Source of the DNA: Tengunoibacter tsumagoiensis
GTDB taxonomy: Bacteria; Chloroflexota; Ktedonobacteria; Ktedonobacterales; Ktedonobacteraceae
Assembly (NCBI RefSeq): GCF_003967535.1
Contig: NZ_BIFR01000001.1
Location: 4,215,001 to 4,279,000 of the forward strand
Direction: 5' to 3'
DNA: 64,000 nt
Shown here piece by piece: positions 26,446-35,321 of the stretch. The translations under genes and the position numbers were made by a program. How positions within the stretch are numbered: the first letter of the stretch is position 1; every line of letters begins with the position of its first letter. The notes beneath the pieces are model-generated. The model ran no database searches, was not told the origin of the DNA, and saw only the letters and a list, made by a program, of their open reading frames with translations.

Positions 26446-27321
26446 ATGTCCATTCTCCGTTGGTTTACGAAGAGGCCCAGAGCTATCTCCCCCTCGCGAG
26501 ATATTCCTGCTGCTTCACAGATGCCTTATGCTCTACCCAACAATCTCCAGGAGGTTCATCGGCTGGATTTTCAGCACTACATGCTCCGCTCTGCGCTAGA
26601 GGCAAATTATCTGGCCCCCCTCAAACCAGAACTTGTCAAAACAATGCTTGATGTTGGTTGTGGAACCGGACGCTGGATGTCTGAAATGGCACAACAATTT
26701 CCCTTGAGCGTGATTATTGGCGTTGATCATGTCAAACCGGCGAATACAGGTCTGATCTTTCCCGCAAACTGTATGTTTCAGCAACAAAATGTGTTAGAGG
26801 GCCTTTCTTTTCCTGATCACCAGTTTGATTATGTTCATCAGCGGCTGTTGGTACTTGCCCTTCCTTTCACCTACTGGTCTTTTAATATCAGCGAGCTGGT
26901 TCGTGTGACGAAGCCTGGAGGATGGATCGAACTGGTCGAGTCCGATGGCATGTTTACGAATGTTGGAGGCCCCGGAACAGCGACGGCTCAGCTCAACGAA
27001 TGGGGACGGAGCGCGCTGAAGCCTCGTGGGATTGATCCGTCCCAGGTACAGAATATTCCGACTATTTTGCAAAATATGCACCTTGAAAACATACAGGTAC
27101 AGGGTATCTCGCTGCCTGTCGGACGATGGGGAGGACGCCTCGGGCAAATGGCTCTTACCAATACACAATCAGCATTGACAGGTATGAAACCATTGATCTG
27201 CTCCTCGGCTGGCATCGCGGAAGAAGAATACGATCAATTGCTTGCCAAAGTCTACAACGAGTTTGAAGAATATCACAGCTCACTTCAATTCACGATTAGC
27301 TATGCCCAGAAGCCCGTATAG
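26446..27321 (+). CDS. Class I SAM-dependent methyltransferase
   Basis: The ATG at 26446 is preceded by GTGAGGA; an in-frame GTG at 26431 is less well placed. The 291-residue protein has motif I LDVGCGTGRWM (about residue 70), an acidic end of beta2 (VIIGVDHVKP), FPDHQFDYVHQRLL as motif II and LVRVTKPGGWIELVE as motif III, giving a complete Rossmann-like methyltransferase fold. The substrate cannot be told. Neighbouring genes are unrelated, so it appears monocistronic. Confidence 0.88.
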   Translation: MSILRWFTKRPRAISPSRDIPAASQMPYALPNNLQEVHRLDFQHYMLRSALEANYLAPLKPELVKTMLDVGCGTGRWMSEMAQQFPLSVIIGVDHVKPANTGLIFPANCMFQQQNVLEGLSFPDHQFDYVHQRLLVLALPFTYWSFNISELVRVTKPGGWIELVESDGMFTNVGGPGTATAQLNEWGRSALKPRGIDPSQVQNIPTILQNMHLENIQVQGISLPVGRWGGRLGQMALTNTQSALTGMKPLICSSAGIAEEEYDQLLAKVYNEFEEYHSSLQFTISYAQKPV

Positions 27322-27370
27322 AGACCCCTCTCAGATGAACAGGAATCTCCTTAACGTGAGAGTTCAACGC

Positions 27371-27883
27371 TCAGGCATCAGGAACATAAGGGATCAATCC
27401 TTTGCGGAACGCAATCTCCTGGATCTCTCTGGGTGCCTGGCGTACATCAATGATGATGCCATTGATATTAACCATCCAGGCTAGAAGATTCTTGTCAATC
27501 ATCGAAGGGAGCGACCAATCTGGGTCCATTGGATACATACCCAAAAGGTCGCGGATCTGTTTAGATTTCGCCTGCATCGTACTCGAACTGAGGGCGAAAT
27601 ACTGCCAGATCTGACTTACTACAATGTGAGGGGTCTGTGAAGAATCAAAGAGAAAATTGACCATACCTAACGCATGAATAATCCCACATGTCCAGGTAGG
27701 AACCTTTCCTTGTGCCAGCGGCGAGGGAAGTTTCCGGCACAAGGTCGCTGTCAACTCACGGCATAGTTGGAGATACTCGTCATTTAAGTAGGCCTGACTG
27801 AACGCATCTGTAAGCTGAACGATCTCCTCGAAGCGCTTTTGCATCTCTTTTGGAACCTGTTGCGATGAACTCCGTCTGGCCAT
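27371..27883 (-). CDS. DUF6398-like conserved protein
   Basis: The 170-residue protein begins with basic residues and has the family pattern VPKEMQKRFEEIVQLTDAF, LCRELTATLCRK, a WTCGIIHALGMVNFLFD segment and STMQAKSKQIRDLL followed by DPDWSLPSM. This resembles a small family of unknown function found widely in bacteria, sometimes next to SEC-C or plasmid pRiA4b-like proteins. It is soluble, with no signal peptide. GAGGAAG precedes the ATG. It converges with the methyltransferase gene, leaving 49 bases between stops. Function unknown. Confidence 0.75.
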   Translation of the reverse strand: MARRSSSQQVPKEMQKRFEEIVQLTDAFSQAYLNDEYLQLCRELTATLCRKLPSPLAQGKVPTWTCGIIHALGMVNFLFDSSQTPHIVVSQIWQYFALSSSTMQAKSKQIRDLLGMYPMDPDWSLPSMIDKNLLAWMVNINGIIIDVRQAPREIQEIAFRKGLIPYVPDA

Positions 27884-28167
27884 AATTTCTTCCTCTTGTC
27901 ATTAAAAATTTAATCAATAGAATCCTTTGTCTCTTGCTGCTCCGTTTTGCCATGCTCAACAATCTTTTGCTAAGGAATCTTCAAGCCCGTACAACTATAC
28001 TATAATAATTCATAATAATAAACATATCAATATAATGGGAACTAATTTGAAGTATATACGTCTCTTCTATTAGGCCGCTGCTAGCACATACACTTGTATT
28101 TTTGTGATAAGCAGCTTCTCTCAACAATAAGGATATAAAAAAACCCTATCCTAAAAGGAGCATAACA

Positions 28168-28992
28168 ATGCGTATTCAGCGATCTTTTTACTTCTTCCTC
28201 TCTACTACTCTTATGCTGTTCTGCTGGTTGCCATTAGCATCCTGTGGCACCCAGCAAAATCGTCTCCCTGGAACACCACCACAGGCACAGCCTACTCGAA
28301 CTCCACAACAAATACAGTCTACTGGCATCTCTCAATCTTCACAGGGTATAAGCGATCACGCTGTGTCCCCTATCGTCTTACACGACGCCGCTCCCGGTGA
28401 GCTAGAGGTTCTCTTTAATGTAAATATGCCGCAAAATGGGGCTGATAATGGGAACGTAATCATTGGCTTAAGCTTTCTATCTCATGGAAATCCTGTCCAG
28501 TTGCTTGGAGATGTTCAATTACTGTGTAATGGCCAGGCGATGTCGGTTCACCAGCCTTACGCGTTCTTTCAGCTTGCCAATGACGCGCCTCAATCACTCC
28601 AGGGGAAGTCAATCGCTTGCACCTATCACGTGGCGAATAGTACAACATCATTCTCGCTGATCGTGCCACGGATGCCAGCGATTCGTTCCCCTCAGAACGG
28701 CACATCTGTCTCGCGTAGCACACACACTGTCGTCAACTACCAATACGATCCACAAAGTGGTCAACTATCTGGTCTTGTAGCACTAGGATCAGGTGCCAAA
28801 ACACTGACAAATCAGATGGACACACCTGATATTGGACAGGCTACGCTGGATACGAGCGCATTCCCATCTGGCGATGGTTCACTCACGCTCACCCAGGCGC
28901 TTACTCCACATGTCATCTGGGCGGGCACTCAGTTTCGATCTCTTCAAGCGGAAGGAATGGCAACAGCTCAGATCAGGGTCACCTGGATCTAA
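28168..28992 (+). CDS. Predicted lipoprotein, function unknown
   Basis: The 274-residue protein starts with a signal peptide (FYFFLSTTLMLFCWLPLASC) ending in a lipobox LASC, so Cys is the likely lipidation site. A Pro/Gln/Thr-rich linker (about 30-65) follows, then a globular part with two Cys pairs of roughly even spacing and beta-rich composition. No family was recognised. AAAGGAG lies seven bases before the ATG. A hairpin after the stop separates it from the convergent MerR gene. Confidence 0.75.
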   Translation: MRIQRSFYFFLSTTLMLFCWLPLASCGTQQNRLPGTPPQAQPTRTPQQIQSTGISQSSQGISDHAVSPIVLHDAAPGELEVLFNVNMPQNGADNGNVIIGLSFLSHGNPVQLLGDVQLLCNGQAMSVHQPYAFFQLANDAPQSLQGKSIACTYHVANSTTSFSLIVPRMPAIRSPQNGTSVSRSTHTVVNYQYDPQSGQLSGLVALGSGAKTLTNQMDTPDIGQATLDTSAFPSGDGSLTLTQALTPHVIWAGTQFRSLQAEGMATAQIRVTWI

Positions 28993-29073
28993 AGGAATCG
29001 TCTCTTAGTGGAACTATTGAAATACAAAAAGAAATAATTAAGCGTTCCGACATCACTATCAATTGAAGGTTCT

Positions 29074-29108
29074 TGCTATCAGTATGCTGCTGGAACATGC
29101 TGATAGCA
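29074..29108. terminator. Bidirectional hairpin between convergent genes
   Basis: The arms TGCTATCAGTATG (29074-29086) and CATGCTGATAGCA (29096-29108) pair along their length with one mismatch and a nine-base loop. It lies between the ends of the lipoprotein and MerR genes, as expected for a shared terminator. Confidence 0.6.
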
Positions 29109-29119
29109 GATGAATCGCC

Positions 29120-29965
29120 CTATTTGCCCGCAATAGGAAATTGGACTTCGGTAATATATTCAGCTGGATCAAGGCCTTCCTCATGCCTCAGACGAATCTG
29201 ACGAGGAGGAGCAACAATACGATATCCGTTGTCATTGATCCAACGATAGAGAGAGGCATGGGCCATGCCTAGAAATAGATCCTGGCCAGTATGAATAGTG
29301 GAGGCCATCAATCCACCTGCTAAGGTTCGAACGGTAATCTGTTCGTTATCTGGGGGAGAGTTGGAGATAGGGATAGCAGCCTCCACATCAATATAGAGGC
29401 CTTCCTCGCGTTCCACAGATCTCGAATAGAGCAGAAGCAGAGAAGGTGATGCAGGGAAAATGGTATGAGAACGCAGATATGCCTCAATCTTTCGAAATGA
29501 ATGATCAATGCCTCCGACAACTGGAACAGTGGCGCGTAGCGAAGCAACAAAGAGCTGATCAACGTTTTTGGGTACTATTTCATAGGTTGGCATTTTTCCC
29601 TCCTGCTCAATGTGATAAAGATGTGCCGCAATACGTGTCAGGCGAGCCTGTTCAGTCTCTATCATCTGTTGTATCTGGGCCTGTCTGAGCTGAAACATTC
29701 CTCGCATTCGCTCCAGAGAGATGCCTTCTTTAATGAGATACGCAATCTGCTCCAGGGAGAAGCCCAGTTCTTTCAAGACCAGGATTCGGTTGAGATAGGA
29801 CATTTGATCAAGTGCATAGTAGCGATAGCCAGTATCTGGATCGAGTACTGCTGGCTTGAACAATCCCAGCTTCTCATAATGGCGAAGGGTGGCAATCGAG
29901 ACCTGACTTACCTGAGCAAATTCGCCAATTTTGAGCACATTTTGCAATTTTTGCCTTTCATTCAT
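29120..29965 (-). CDS. MerR-family regulator with GyrI-like effector domain
   Basis: The 281-residue protein has an N-terminal MerR helix-turn-helix (LKIGEFAQVSQVSIATLRHYE, then YRYYALDQMSYLNRILVLKELGF), a coiled-coil dimerisation helix (about 80-125) and a C-terminal GyrI/BmrR-like ligand-binding domain (from YEIVPKNVD). Such proteins activate efflux or detoxification genes on binding small hydrophobic compounds. It starts 27 bases after the stop of the upstream methyltransferase, so the two are probably co-transcribed. Confidence 0.9.
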   Translation of the reverse strand: MNERQKLQNVLKIGEFAQVSQVSIATLRHYEKLGLFKPAVLDPDTGYRYYALDQMSYLNRILVLKELGFSLEQIAYLIKEGISLERMRGMFQLRQAQIQQMIETEQARLTRIAAHLYHIEQEGKMPTYEIVPKNVDQLFVASLRATVPVVGGIDHSFRKIEAYLRSHTIFPASPSLLLLYSRSVEREEGLYIDVEAAIPISNSPPDNEQITVRTLAGGLMASTIHTGQDLFLGMAHASLYRWINDNGYRIVAPPRQIRLRHEEGLDPAEYITEVQFPIAGK

Positions 29966-29992
29966 GGTTCATTCCAGGTAAGGCTTCTCATT

Positions 29993-30814
29993 TTAATCAA
30001 ATGCTTTTTGTCCTTTAATAATAAAACCACCGACGCCAGCGAAAAAGAGCTGATTTTGTTCTGCTTGCTCCAATGCCTCCCAGAACCGTGAGAGTTCCTC
30101 TAAAGAGATGACACCAGCTGCCTGGGCGCGTTGCAGGTTCCCCTCAAAGGCCATACGAAAAAAATTGTAATTTAGAAGCATCAGACGCCCACTAATGATA
30201 ATATTACTCAGACCAGCCTGTTGAAAGAGGCGAGGTAATTGTCGTCCAATCCCTACCTGCACCATCTGGTCACAAGCGGCATGGATCATCTTGCGAGCGA
30301 GAGCACGATCAGGAATATCAACGACTGTCAGATCTAGATCACCATCAGCAACCACGATATGTCCTCCAGGGCGTGTCACCCGTACCATTTCAGCCAGCAC
30401 TTTGATGGGATCAGGCAGATGCCCAAACACACGTGAAGCCTGGCAAGCGTCAAAGCTAGCAGCAGCAAAGGGCATCTGTGCGGCATCCGCGTGTCTATAT
30501 TCCACAGAGAACTGGCTCTCGGCAGTTCGAGCACGAGCGGCTTGCAGCATTGTTTCGCTATTATCAATACCAACCACATGACCCTGTGGTCCGACAGCAT
30601 GTGCCAGATCCAGTGTATTCTGACCAGTGCCACAACCAACATCAAGGACGGTTGCACCAGCTGTCAGTGCAAGAAAATCTATCATCTCTTGCTTATAATG
30701 ATGAGCATTTGGCTGCGCATGGGACGCATTCATAAATTGAGTATAGAACTCAGGATCTGGTGCTTGATCAACGGAGTGAAACTGTGTGACATCGTTTATA
30801 GGCTTTTTCATCAT
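29993..30814 (-). CDS. UbiE/COQ5-like SAM-dependent methyltransferase
   Basis: The 273-residue protein carries motif I TVLDVGCGTGQNTLDLA (about residue 55), VVGIDNSETML, DAAQMPFAAASFDA and MVRVTRPGGHIVVADGD, the usual methyltransferase_11 order. The C-terminal part is helical. The substrate is unknown; pairing with a GyrI-type MerR regulator suggests a role in modifying or detoxifying a small molecule. The first two codons are Met-Met and the exact start is uncertain by one codon. Confidence 0.88.
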   Translation of the reverse strand: MMKKPINDVTQFHSVDQAPDPEFYTQFMNASHAQPNAHHYKQEMIDFLALTAGATVLDVGCGTGQNTLDLAHAVGPQGHVVGIDNSETMLQAARARTAESQFSVEYRHADAAQMPFAAASFDACQASRVFGHLPDPIKVLAEMVRVTRPGGHIVVADGDLDLTVVDIPDRALARKMIHAACDQMVQVGIGRQLPRLFQQAGLSNIIISGRLMLLNYNFFRMAFEGNLQRAQAAGVISLEELSRFWEALEQAEQNQLFFAGVGGFIIKGQKAFD

Positions 30815-30933
30815 AAAATCTGCTTGCTCCTCCTTCGACTGTTACAGGGAATAGTAAAAACCTGTACTGAAATGAGAGTTTACACTCTCTTGTAGGATGA
30901 GAGTCAAGAGACAATTACTTGAATAGAGCACTC

Positions 30934-32298
30934 TTATTTCCACAGGGTGCAGGTGTCGATATTCCAGAAGTCTAGCGCACTTCCAACAAAGGACTGTGTG
31001 CCAAGCAGGAGAATGCCTTCATCGGCTTGAACTTCATCCATGACGAAGCGAAATGCATTCTCAGCGGGGATGATGGAATGCACGTCAGGGCTAGAGAGTG
31101 AGGCGATATGAACTGCATCTTCATACCAGGTAAGGGTCGGGACGGGAAGTTCGGTCAGGATGATTCGATCTGCAATTCTGGCGATCTCTTCGCAGACGCC
31201 CGCCAGATCTTTGGGCTTAGGGACACTTATCACGGCTGTGATGCGCTTTGCAGGATAGTGACGAACAAGTTCGCAGATCTGTTGGGCCGACTCTCGATTG
31301 ATGGCACCATCAACCAGCACCCATGGACTTTGCTGGAGCACTTGCGCTCGCCCAGGCCAGCGTACACGGCTCAATCCTTCATAGACGCCTTCCTCTGTAT
31401 AATTTGCGCCCGCTTGTTGAAGCGTTTTAGCCGCTAACAGCGCGGTGGCTGCATTCTCGGCCTGATGCAGACCTGCAAGAGGGATGTGCAGATCTCGATA
31501 GCTTCTTTCGTCCGAACGGATTGTACAAACAACTCCATCAGGATTACTCTGCGCTTCTTCTACCCATATATCTTTGTTCACTGCCAGAATGGTCGCCCCT
31601 ACTTGTGTCGCAACCTCCCTGACGACGGATTGAACACTCTCGGTCTGTGGCGACATGATGATGGAACTGCCGGGTGCGCTGATATATGCCTTCGTTCTGG
31701 CAATCTCTTGAACGGTTGCCCCCAGTTTATCTTGATGTTCTAACATGATTGGAGTCAGAATGGAGACTGGAGCTTGCAGGAGCCTTGCCTCATCATATTC
31801 GCCTCCCCTACCGGCCTCGACGACCAGCGCAGAGACGTTTGATCTGGCAAATATTTTTGCTGCAAGCGCAAGAATGACTCCTCCTGGTCCTAAGTAGTTC
31901 GGGGGCTCAATCTGTGAGGTGATGGAGTGGACGGCTGGAAAGATCTCTTGCGCCACTTCTTCTAATAGCTCGAAGGAGACGCAGCGGCCATCGATACGGA
32001 TGCGCTCGTTAAAGCTGCGCATTTCGGGGCTACTTACCAATCCAACACGCTCTCCACTTGCCTGGAGAATACTGGCAAGGAGGGCCGATGTCGATCCTTT
32101 GCCCTTGCTTCCAGTAATTGTGACGCGAGGCCAGCGTCTCCAGTCAATAGCGAGGGCGGTAAACAGATCTTGCGCAAAGGAAAGGTCACGTGTCAATGCA
32201 TCAGGTCCATGCAGACGATCAGCTACTTTAAGATATGATCCATAGACAAGTTCTTGAATAAATGTGGGCAATTGTGATTGATGCATACACCATTCCAT
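30934..32298 (-). CDS. Mur ligase-fold enzyme, FolC / cyanophycin synthetase C-half-like
   Basis: The 454-residue protein has the Mur/FPGS P-loop ITGSKGKGST (61-70), the omega-loop region GLVSSPEMRSFNERIRIDG as in folylpolyglutamate synthase, VVEAGRGGEYDEARLL with the Mg-binding acidic residue, and the later LAGLHQAENAATALLAAK typical of the Mur C-terminal junction. It would form an amide bond between a carboxylate and an amino acid with ATP. It is divergent from an ATP-grasp gene resembling the other half of cyanophycin synthetase, so cyanophycin-like polymer or peptide synthesis is an alternative to folate polyglutamylation. A second ATG at 32286 is an alternative start. Confidence 0.82.
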   Translation of the reverse strand: MEWCMHQSQLPTFIQELVYGSYLKVADRLHGPDALTRDLSFAQDLFTALAIDWRRWPRVTITGSKGKGSTSALLASILQASGERVGLVSSPEMRSFNERIRIDGRCVSFELLEEVAQEIFPAVHSITSQIEPPNYLGPGGVILALAAKIFARSNVSALVVEAGRGGEYDEARLLQAPVSILTPIMLEHQDKLGATVQEIARTKAYISAPGSSIIMSPQTESVQSVVREVATQVGATILAVNKDIWVEEAQSNPDGVVCTIRSDERSYRDLHIPLAGLHQAENAATALLAAKTLQQAGANYTEEGVYEGLSRVRWPGRAQVLQQSPWVLVDGAINRESAQQICELVRHYPAKRITAVISVPKPKDLAGVCEEIARIADRIILTELPVPTLTWYEDAVHIASLSSPDVHSIIPAENAFRFVMDEVQADEGILLLGTQSFVGSALDFWNIDTCTLWK

Positions 32299-32426
32299 AC
32301 AGTATAACTAGTTTAGAGCTTCACGACTGTCAGTTGGGCGCAAGCATTGTATCATGCCCTCTTCTCTAAAAGCAATTTCCTCTGTTTCAATTGTGGTCAG
32401 AAGTAAAAATGGTCTCAGCTCTTGTT

Positions 32427-32455
32427 ATTGACAACCCCCCACAGGCTGATTAGTA
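32427..32455 (+). promoter_or_regulatory. Sigma-A type promoter of the ATP-grasp gene
   Basis: TTGACA (32427-32432) and TAGTAT (32450-32455) are separated by exactly 17 bases, 44 bases before the ATG of the ATP-grasp gene, in the divergent intergenic region. Confidence 0.65.
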
Positions 32456-32499
32456 TGGTATCTGCTTGAAAGTCGAGCGGCCCACAGGAGACAATAGAA

Positions 32500-33555
32500 A
32501 TGATTAAAGCCAGGCCTCATTATGCATTTGTAACGAAAATCCTCATTGATCTGTTTAATGCAGGAGAATTACCAGCTATTCGCACGCTCTCCATTGAACC
32601 AGACTATGGATATGCCGGACGCATTATCTATCACAATCAGTCTGTTCGCATGTTTAAGGGATCTGATATGGGAGTCAATCGCTCCAGTGCCATGCAGATA
32701 GCCACAGATAAGGGCTACGCCAAATACTTCTTGAAGCTTTCAGGCTACCGTGTTCCAGAGGGGAAGGTATTTTTGCTCCCACAGTATGTGCAGACGCTGG
32801 AAAAGGTCCTTTCTAAACATGCATTTCAAGATTATTCGCGGATAGATCAGATCGATACCTATATTACCTCTACGGTAGGTTACCCGTGCTTCCTCAAACC
32901 CAATGAAGGTGCACAGGGAAAAGGCGTCACAAAATGCCTCAATAAAGACGATGTTGAAGCAACCCTTGCTCACTATCAAGAAGAACATATCCAGACCCTT
33001 CTGGTTGAAGAAGCTATTCCATGGCCCGATTATCGCGTTGTCGTCTTTCACGATACAATCATCGCCTGCTATCAGCGTATTCCTTTATCCGTTACTGGCG
33101 ATGGGAAAGCAACGATCAGGGAGCTGTTACAACAAACATATGAGCATTTCAATGCCTCTGGAAGATCGGTACTGATTGATGTTCATGATCCACGCATCAT
33201 CCGTCAGCTTCTGCGCCGGAATCTTACCTGGGAGACGGTGCTGCCAGAGTTCACGGTCTGCTCTCTACAAGATATCTCGAATCTTTCCGCAGGCGGCGCG
33301 GTAGAGGATTTTACTGATCGGATCTGCGACTATTGGTCGAAACTATGCATCCAGCTCACAGCCGAAATGGGCCTGACCCTCTGTGGAGTTGATCTGGCTT
33401 GCTCCAACATTGAACAGGCAGAACAGGCGGATGCTCACTACAGTATTATCGAAATCAATGCCACACCCGGTCTGGCAAACTATGCCGCTATTGGCAGAGA
33501 GCAGGCCACACGCGTACGAGCACTCTATCAGGCCATTTTTGCAGACAATCAATAA
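32500..33555 (+). CDS. ATP-grasp ligase, cyanophycin synthetase N-half-like
   Basis: The 351-residue protein resembles the ATP-grasp domain of cyanophycin synthetase (CphA): GVNRSSAMQIATDKGYAKYF with LKLSGYRVPEG matches the domain entrance, GYPCFLKPNEGAQGKGV the glycine-rich ATP loop, YRVVVFHDTIIACYQRIP the central strand, and DAHYSIIEINATPGL the metal-binding Glu-x-Asn. It lacks the CphA Mur-ligase half, but a separate Mur-ligase-fold gene is divergently transcribed next door. GGAGA lies eight bases before the ATG. The substrate is probably an amino acid or a peptide. Confidence 0.8.
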   Translation: MIKARPHYAFVTKILIDLFNAGELPAIRTLSIEPDYGYAGRIIYHNQSVRMFKGSDMGVNRSSAMQIATDKGYAKYFLKLSGYRVPEGKVFLLPQYVQTLEKVLSKHAFQDYSRIDQIDTYITSTVGYPCFLKPNEGAQGKGVTKCLNKDDVEATLAHYQEEHIQTLLVEEAIPWPDYRVVVFHDTIIACYQRIPLSVTGDGKATIRELLQQTYEHFNASGRSVLIDVHDPRIIRQLLRRNLTWETVLPEFTVCSLQDISNLSAGGAVEDFTDRICDYWSKLCIQLTAEMGLTLCGVDLACSNIEQAEQADAHYSIIEINATPGLANYAAIGREQATRVRALYQAIFADNQ

Positions 33556-33605
33556 CAGTCATTATTCTCCTGGTGGGCTATCAGACTATGTCGCAGATAA
33601 TGAAT

Positions 33606-33640
33606 GACAGCCATCATTCACCTTTTGAATGATGGCTGTC
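33606..33640. terminator. Perfect 15-bp hairpin between convergent genes
   Basis: The arms GACAGCCATCATTCA (33606-33620) and TGAATGATGGCTGTC (33626-33640) pair perfectly around a five-base loop, between the ATP-grasp gene and the convergent GH5 gene. No U-run follows. The core CCATCATTCA/TGAATGATGG is the same palindrome that forms the large repeat blocks elsewhere in the window. Confidence 0.65.
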
Positions 33641-33721
33641 CGCTACTCTGGCCGTACCTGGTAGTCTCGTGTCATTCGCTCCTGATGAGTGAGTTCAATT
33701 CTATCTACTTTTCAACTACCG

Positions 33722-34810
33722 TTAAATCGAGGCCAGATGATCTCTTAAGCCTTGCCCAAATTGTGTAGGAGTTCCATTATAGTCAGAGATCAGAGAGGGG
33801 AATGAGCCGCAGTCGTAGGTATCCCATGCCCATCCGAGATAGCCAACGTTGTTCTGATCGGCCCAGTTCATCACTGAATCGATAAAGCCATGCTGACAAT
33901 CACTTTCACCGATCTCACCGAAGATGACCGGAAGTTGCTGGGCAACTGGTGCAACCTGCTGGTCGAAACAGCTCGTGGTGGTACAGCCAGAATTGTCATA
34001 GATATGTGCTGAGATCATGAGGTTGTTCTGAGGATCATATGGCAGACTAGAGAGAACTCCACCAATATAGTTGGCATAGCCCCAGCCATCCAGCATGATC
34101 ACATTGTTTGCACCAGCTCCACGCACCTTGCCTACCAGTGTCTCCATTCCTGCGACGGCAAAACCAACGGAAGAACATGGAGCAGCATAAGCAGCCGAGC
34201 TTCCATATCTCCAACAATTCCCGCCATCACTATCGGCATGAGGCTCGTTGTACAGATTGAAGATGACCGCAGAATTATCTTTAAATGTGCTGGCAACTGA
34301 CCACCAGAAATCTGAGGCATGGTCAGCATCAGGCATCGGCTGTTGACCTGTGGCAGGGGTCGTGCCAGGAGCGTTCCAGTGCAGATCAAGAATGGCAATC
34401 AGGCCTCTGGAATTGAGCAGATTGACATAATCCTTGATCGCCTGTACATAGGCATTACCGGTATAGGCATTCTGCGCTCCATTAATCCACAGCCAGCAGT
34501 CTTCGTTCAATGGGACACGTACTGCATTGATATGCCAGCTCGCCATTGCATCCACAGAGGCGGCGTCGCTGGGTCCATCAAAAATTCCTGCGTTGTTAAT
34601 ACATTTGTACTCTGTACCAGAACGATTGACGCCTAATAGACGCACGTTTTCACCATTTCCGTTCTGAAGCTGGTTGCCAGAGACATGTAAGCCATAGATG
34701 GTTGACAGGTGAGGGGCTGCATGTACAGGTTGGGCTGTAAACCCGGCGGAGAAAATACTCGCAATAAGAGCTACGGCGAAGAGGTAATGCGAAATTGACC
34801 AATTCTTCAT
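33722..34810 (-). CDS. Secreted glycoside hydrolase family 5 (cellulase-like)
   Basis: The 362-residue protein starts with a Sec signal peptide (YLFAVALIASIFSAGFTAQPVHA, cleavage after AHA-type site). The mature part has LHVSGNQLQNGNGENVRLLGVN, a typical GH5 entry, INAVRVPLNEDCW, AILDLHWNAPG, the acid/base Glu in IFNLYNEPH and the nucleophile Glu in VIFGEIGESDC, and ends with a Trp-rich YLGWAWDTYDC strand. It probably cleaves beta-1,4-glucans or mannans outside the cell. There is no carbohydrate-binding module. AGGAGTG precedes the ATG. Repeated ACCGGT motifs lie upstream. Confidence 0.9.
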   Translation of the reverse strand: MKNWSISHYLFAVALIASIFSAGFTAQPVHAAPHLSTIYGLHVSGNQLQNGNGENVRLLGVNRSGTEYKCINNAGIFDGPSDAASVDAMASWHINAVRVPLNEDCWLWINGAQNAYTGNAYVQAIKDYVNLLNSRGLIAILDLHWNAPGTTPATGQQPMPDADHASDFWWSVASTFKDNSAVIFNLYNEPHADSDGGNCWRYGSSAAYAAPCSSVGFAVAGMETLVGKVRGAGANNVIMLDGWGYANYIGGVLSSLPYDPQNNLMISAHIYDNSGCTTTSCFDQQVAPVAQQLPVIFGEIGESDCQHGFIDSVMNWADQNNVGYLGWAWDTYDCGSFPSLISDYNGTPTQFGQGLRDHLASI

Positions 34811-34924
34811 GTGAACACTCCTTGTTCAGCTACTTCTCATCTCTGAAAGAGCTTTGTCCTTGCAAAGGCTTTTACAAGACGGATAGTTAAGTAACGGCCA
34901 TTGTCACTAAATTTTCCGAAAAAT

Positions 34925-35132
34925 ACCGGTTATTTTTATGATTATATCCAGACATAATCGCAAATATGACCGGTATCTCTACCTATTTCTAAGGATAATG
35001 ATAAATACGTTGGTTGTCAAGCCTCTAAGAGCGAATCTTCGATCTTATTATAATTTCAATAGACAGGTTTATAACCGGTTTATGATTGGATTTAACGGCA
35101 CTACAAATCAAAAATATTCAAAAAAAACCGGT
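34925..35132. promoter_or_regulatory. Four ACCGGT motifs between divergent GH5 and flavin-oxidase genes
   Basis: The palindromic core ACCGGT occurs at 34925, 34969, 35074 and 35127. The first and last are the start of a shared 16-base string ACCGGTTATTTTTRTG. The intervals are 44, 105 and 53 bases, close to whole helical turns. The region is otherwise very AT-rich and has no gene. It could be an operator array for a sugar-responsive regulator; no regulator gene is adjacent. Confidence 0.5.
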
Positions 35133-35321
35133 TATTTTTGTGTACAGATAGCATGGACGTTGGTTCCATTGAACATGCTCCATTCTACAAGGGCTATTCT
35201 CTCTTCCCATGCGCGATATTCTTGGGCTCATATACGTTACTATTAACAAGCAGTGCTATTCAGACCACTTGCGATGCCTGTACCGGTTCCACCATGCAGA
35301 AAAATAAGGATACTCTTGACT

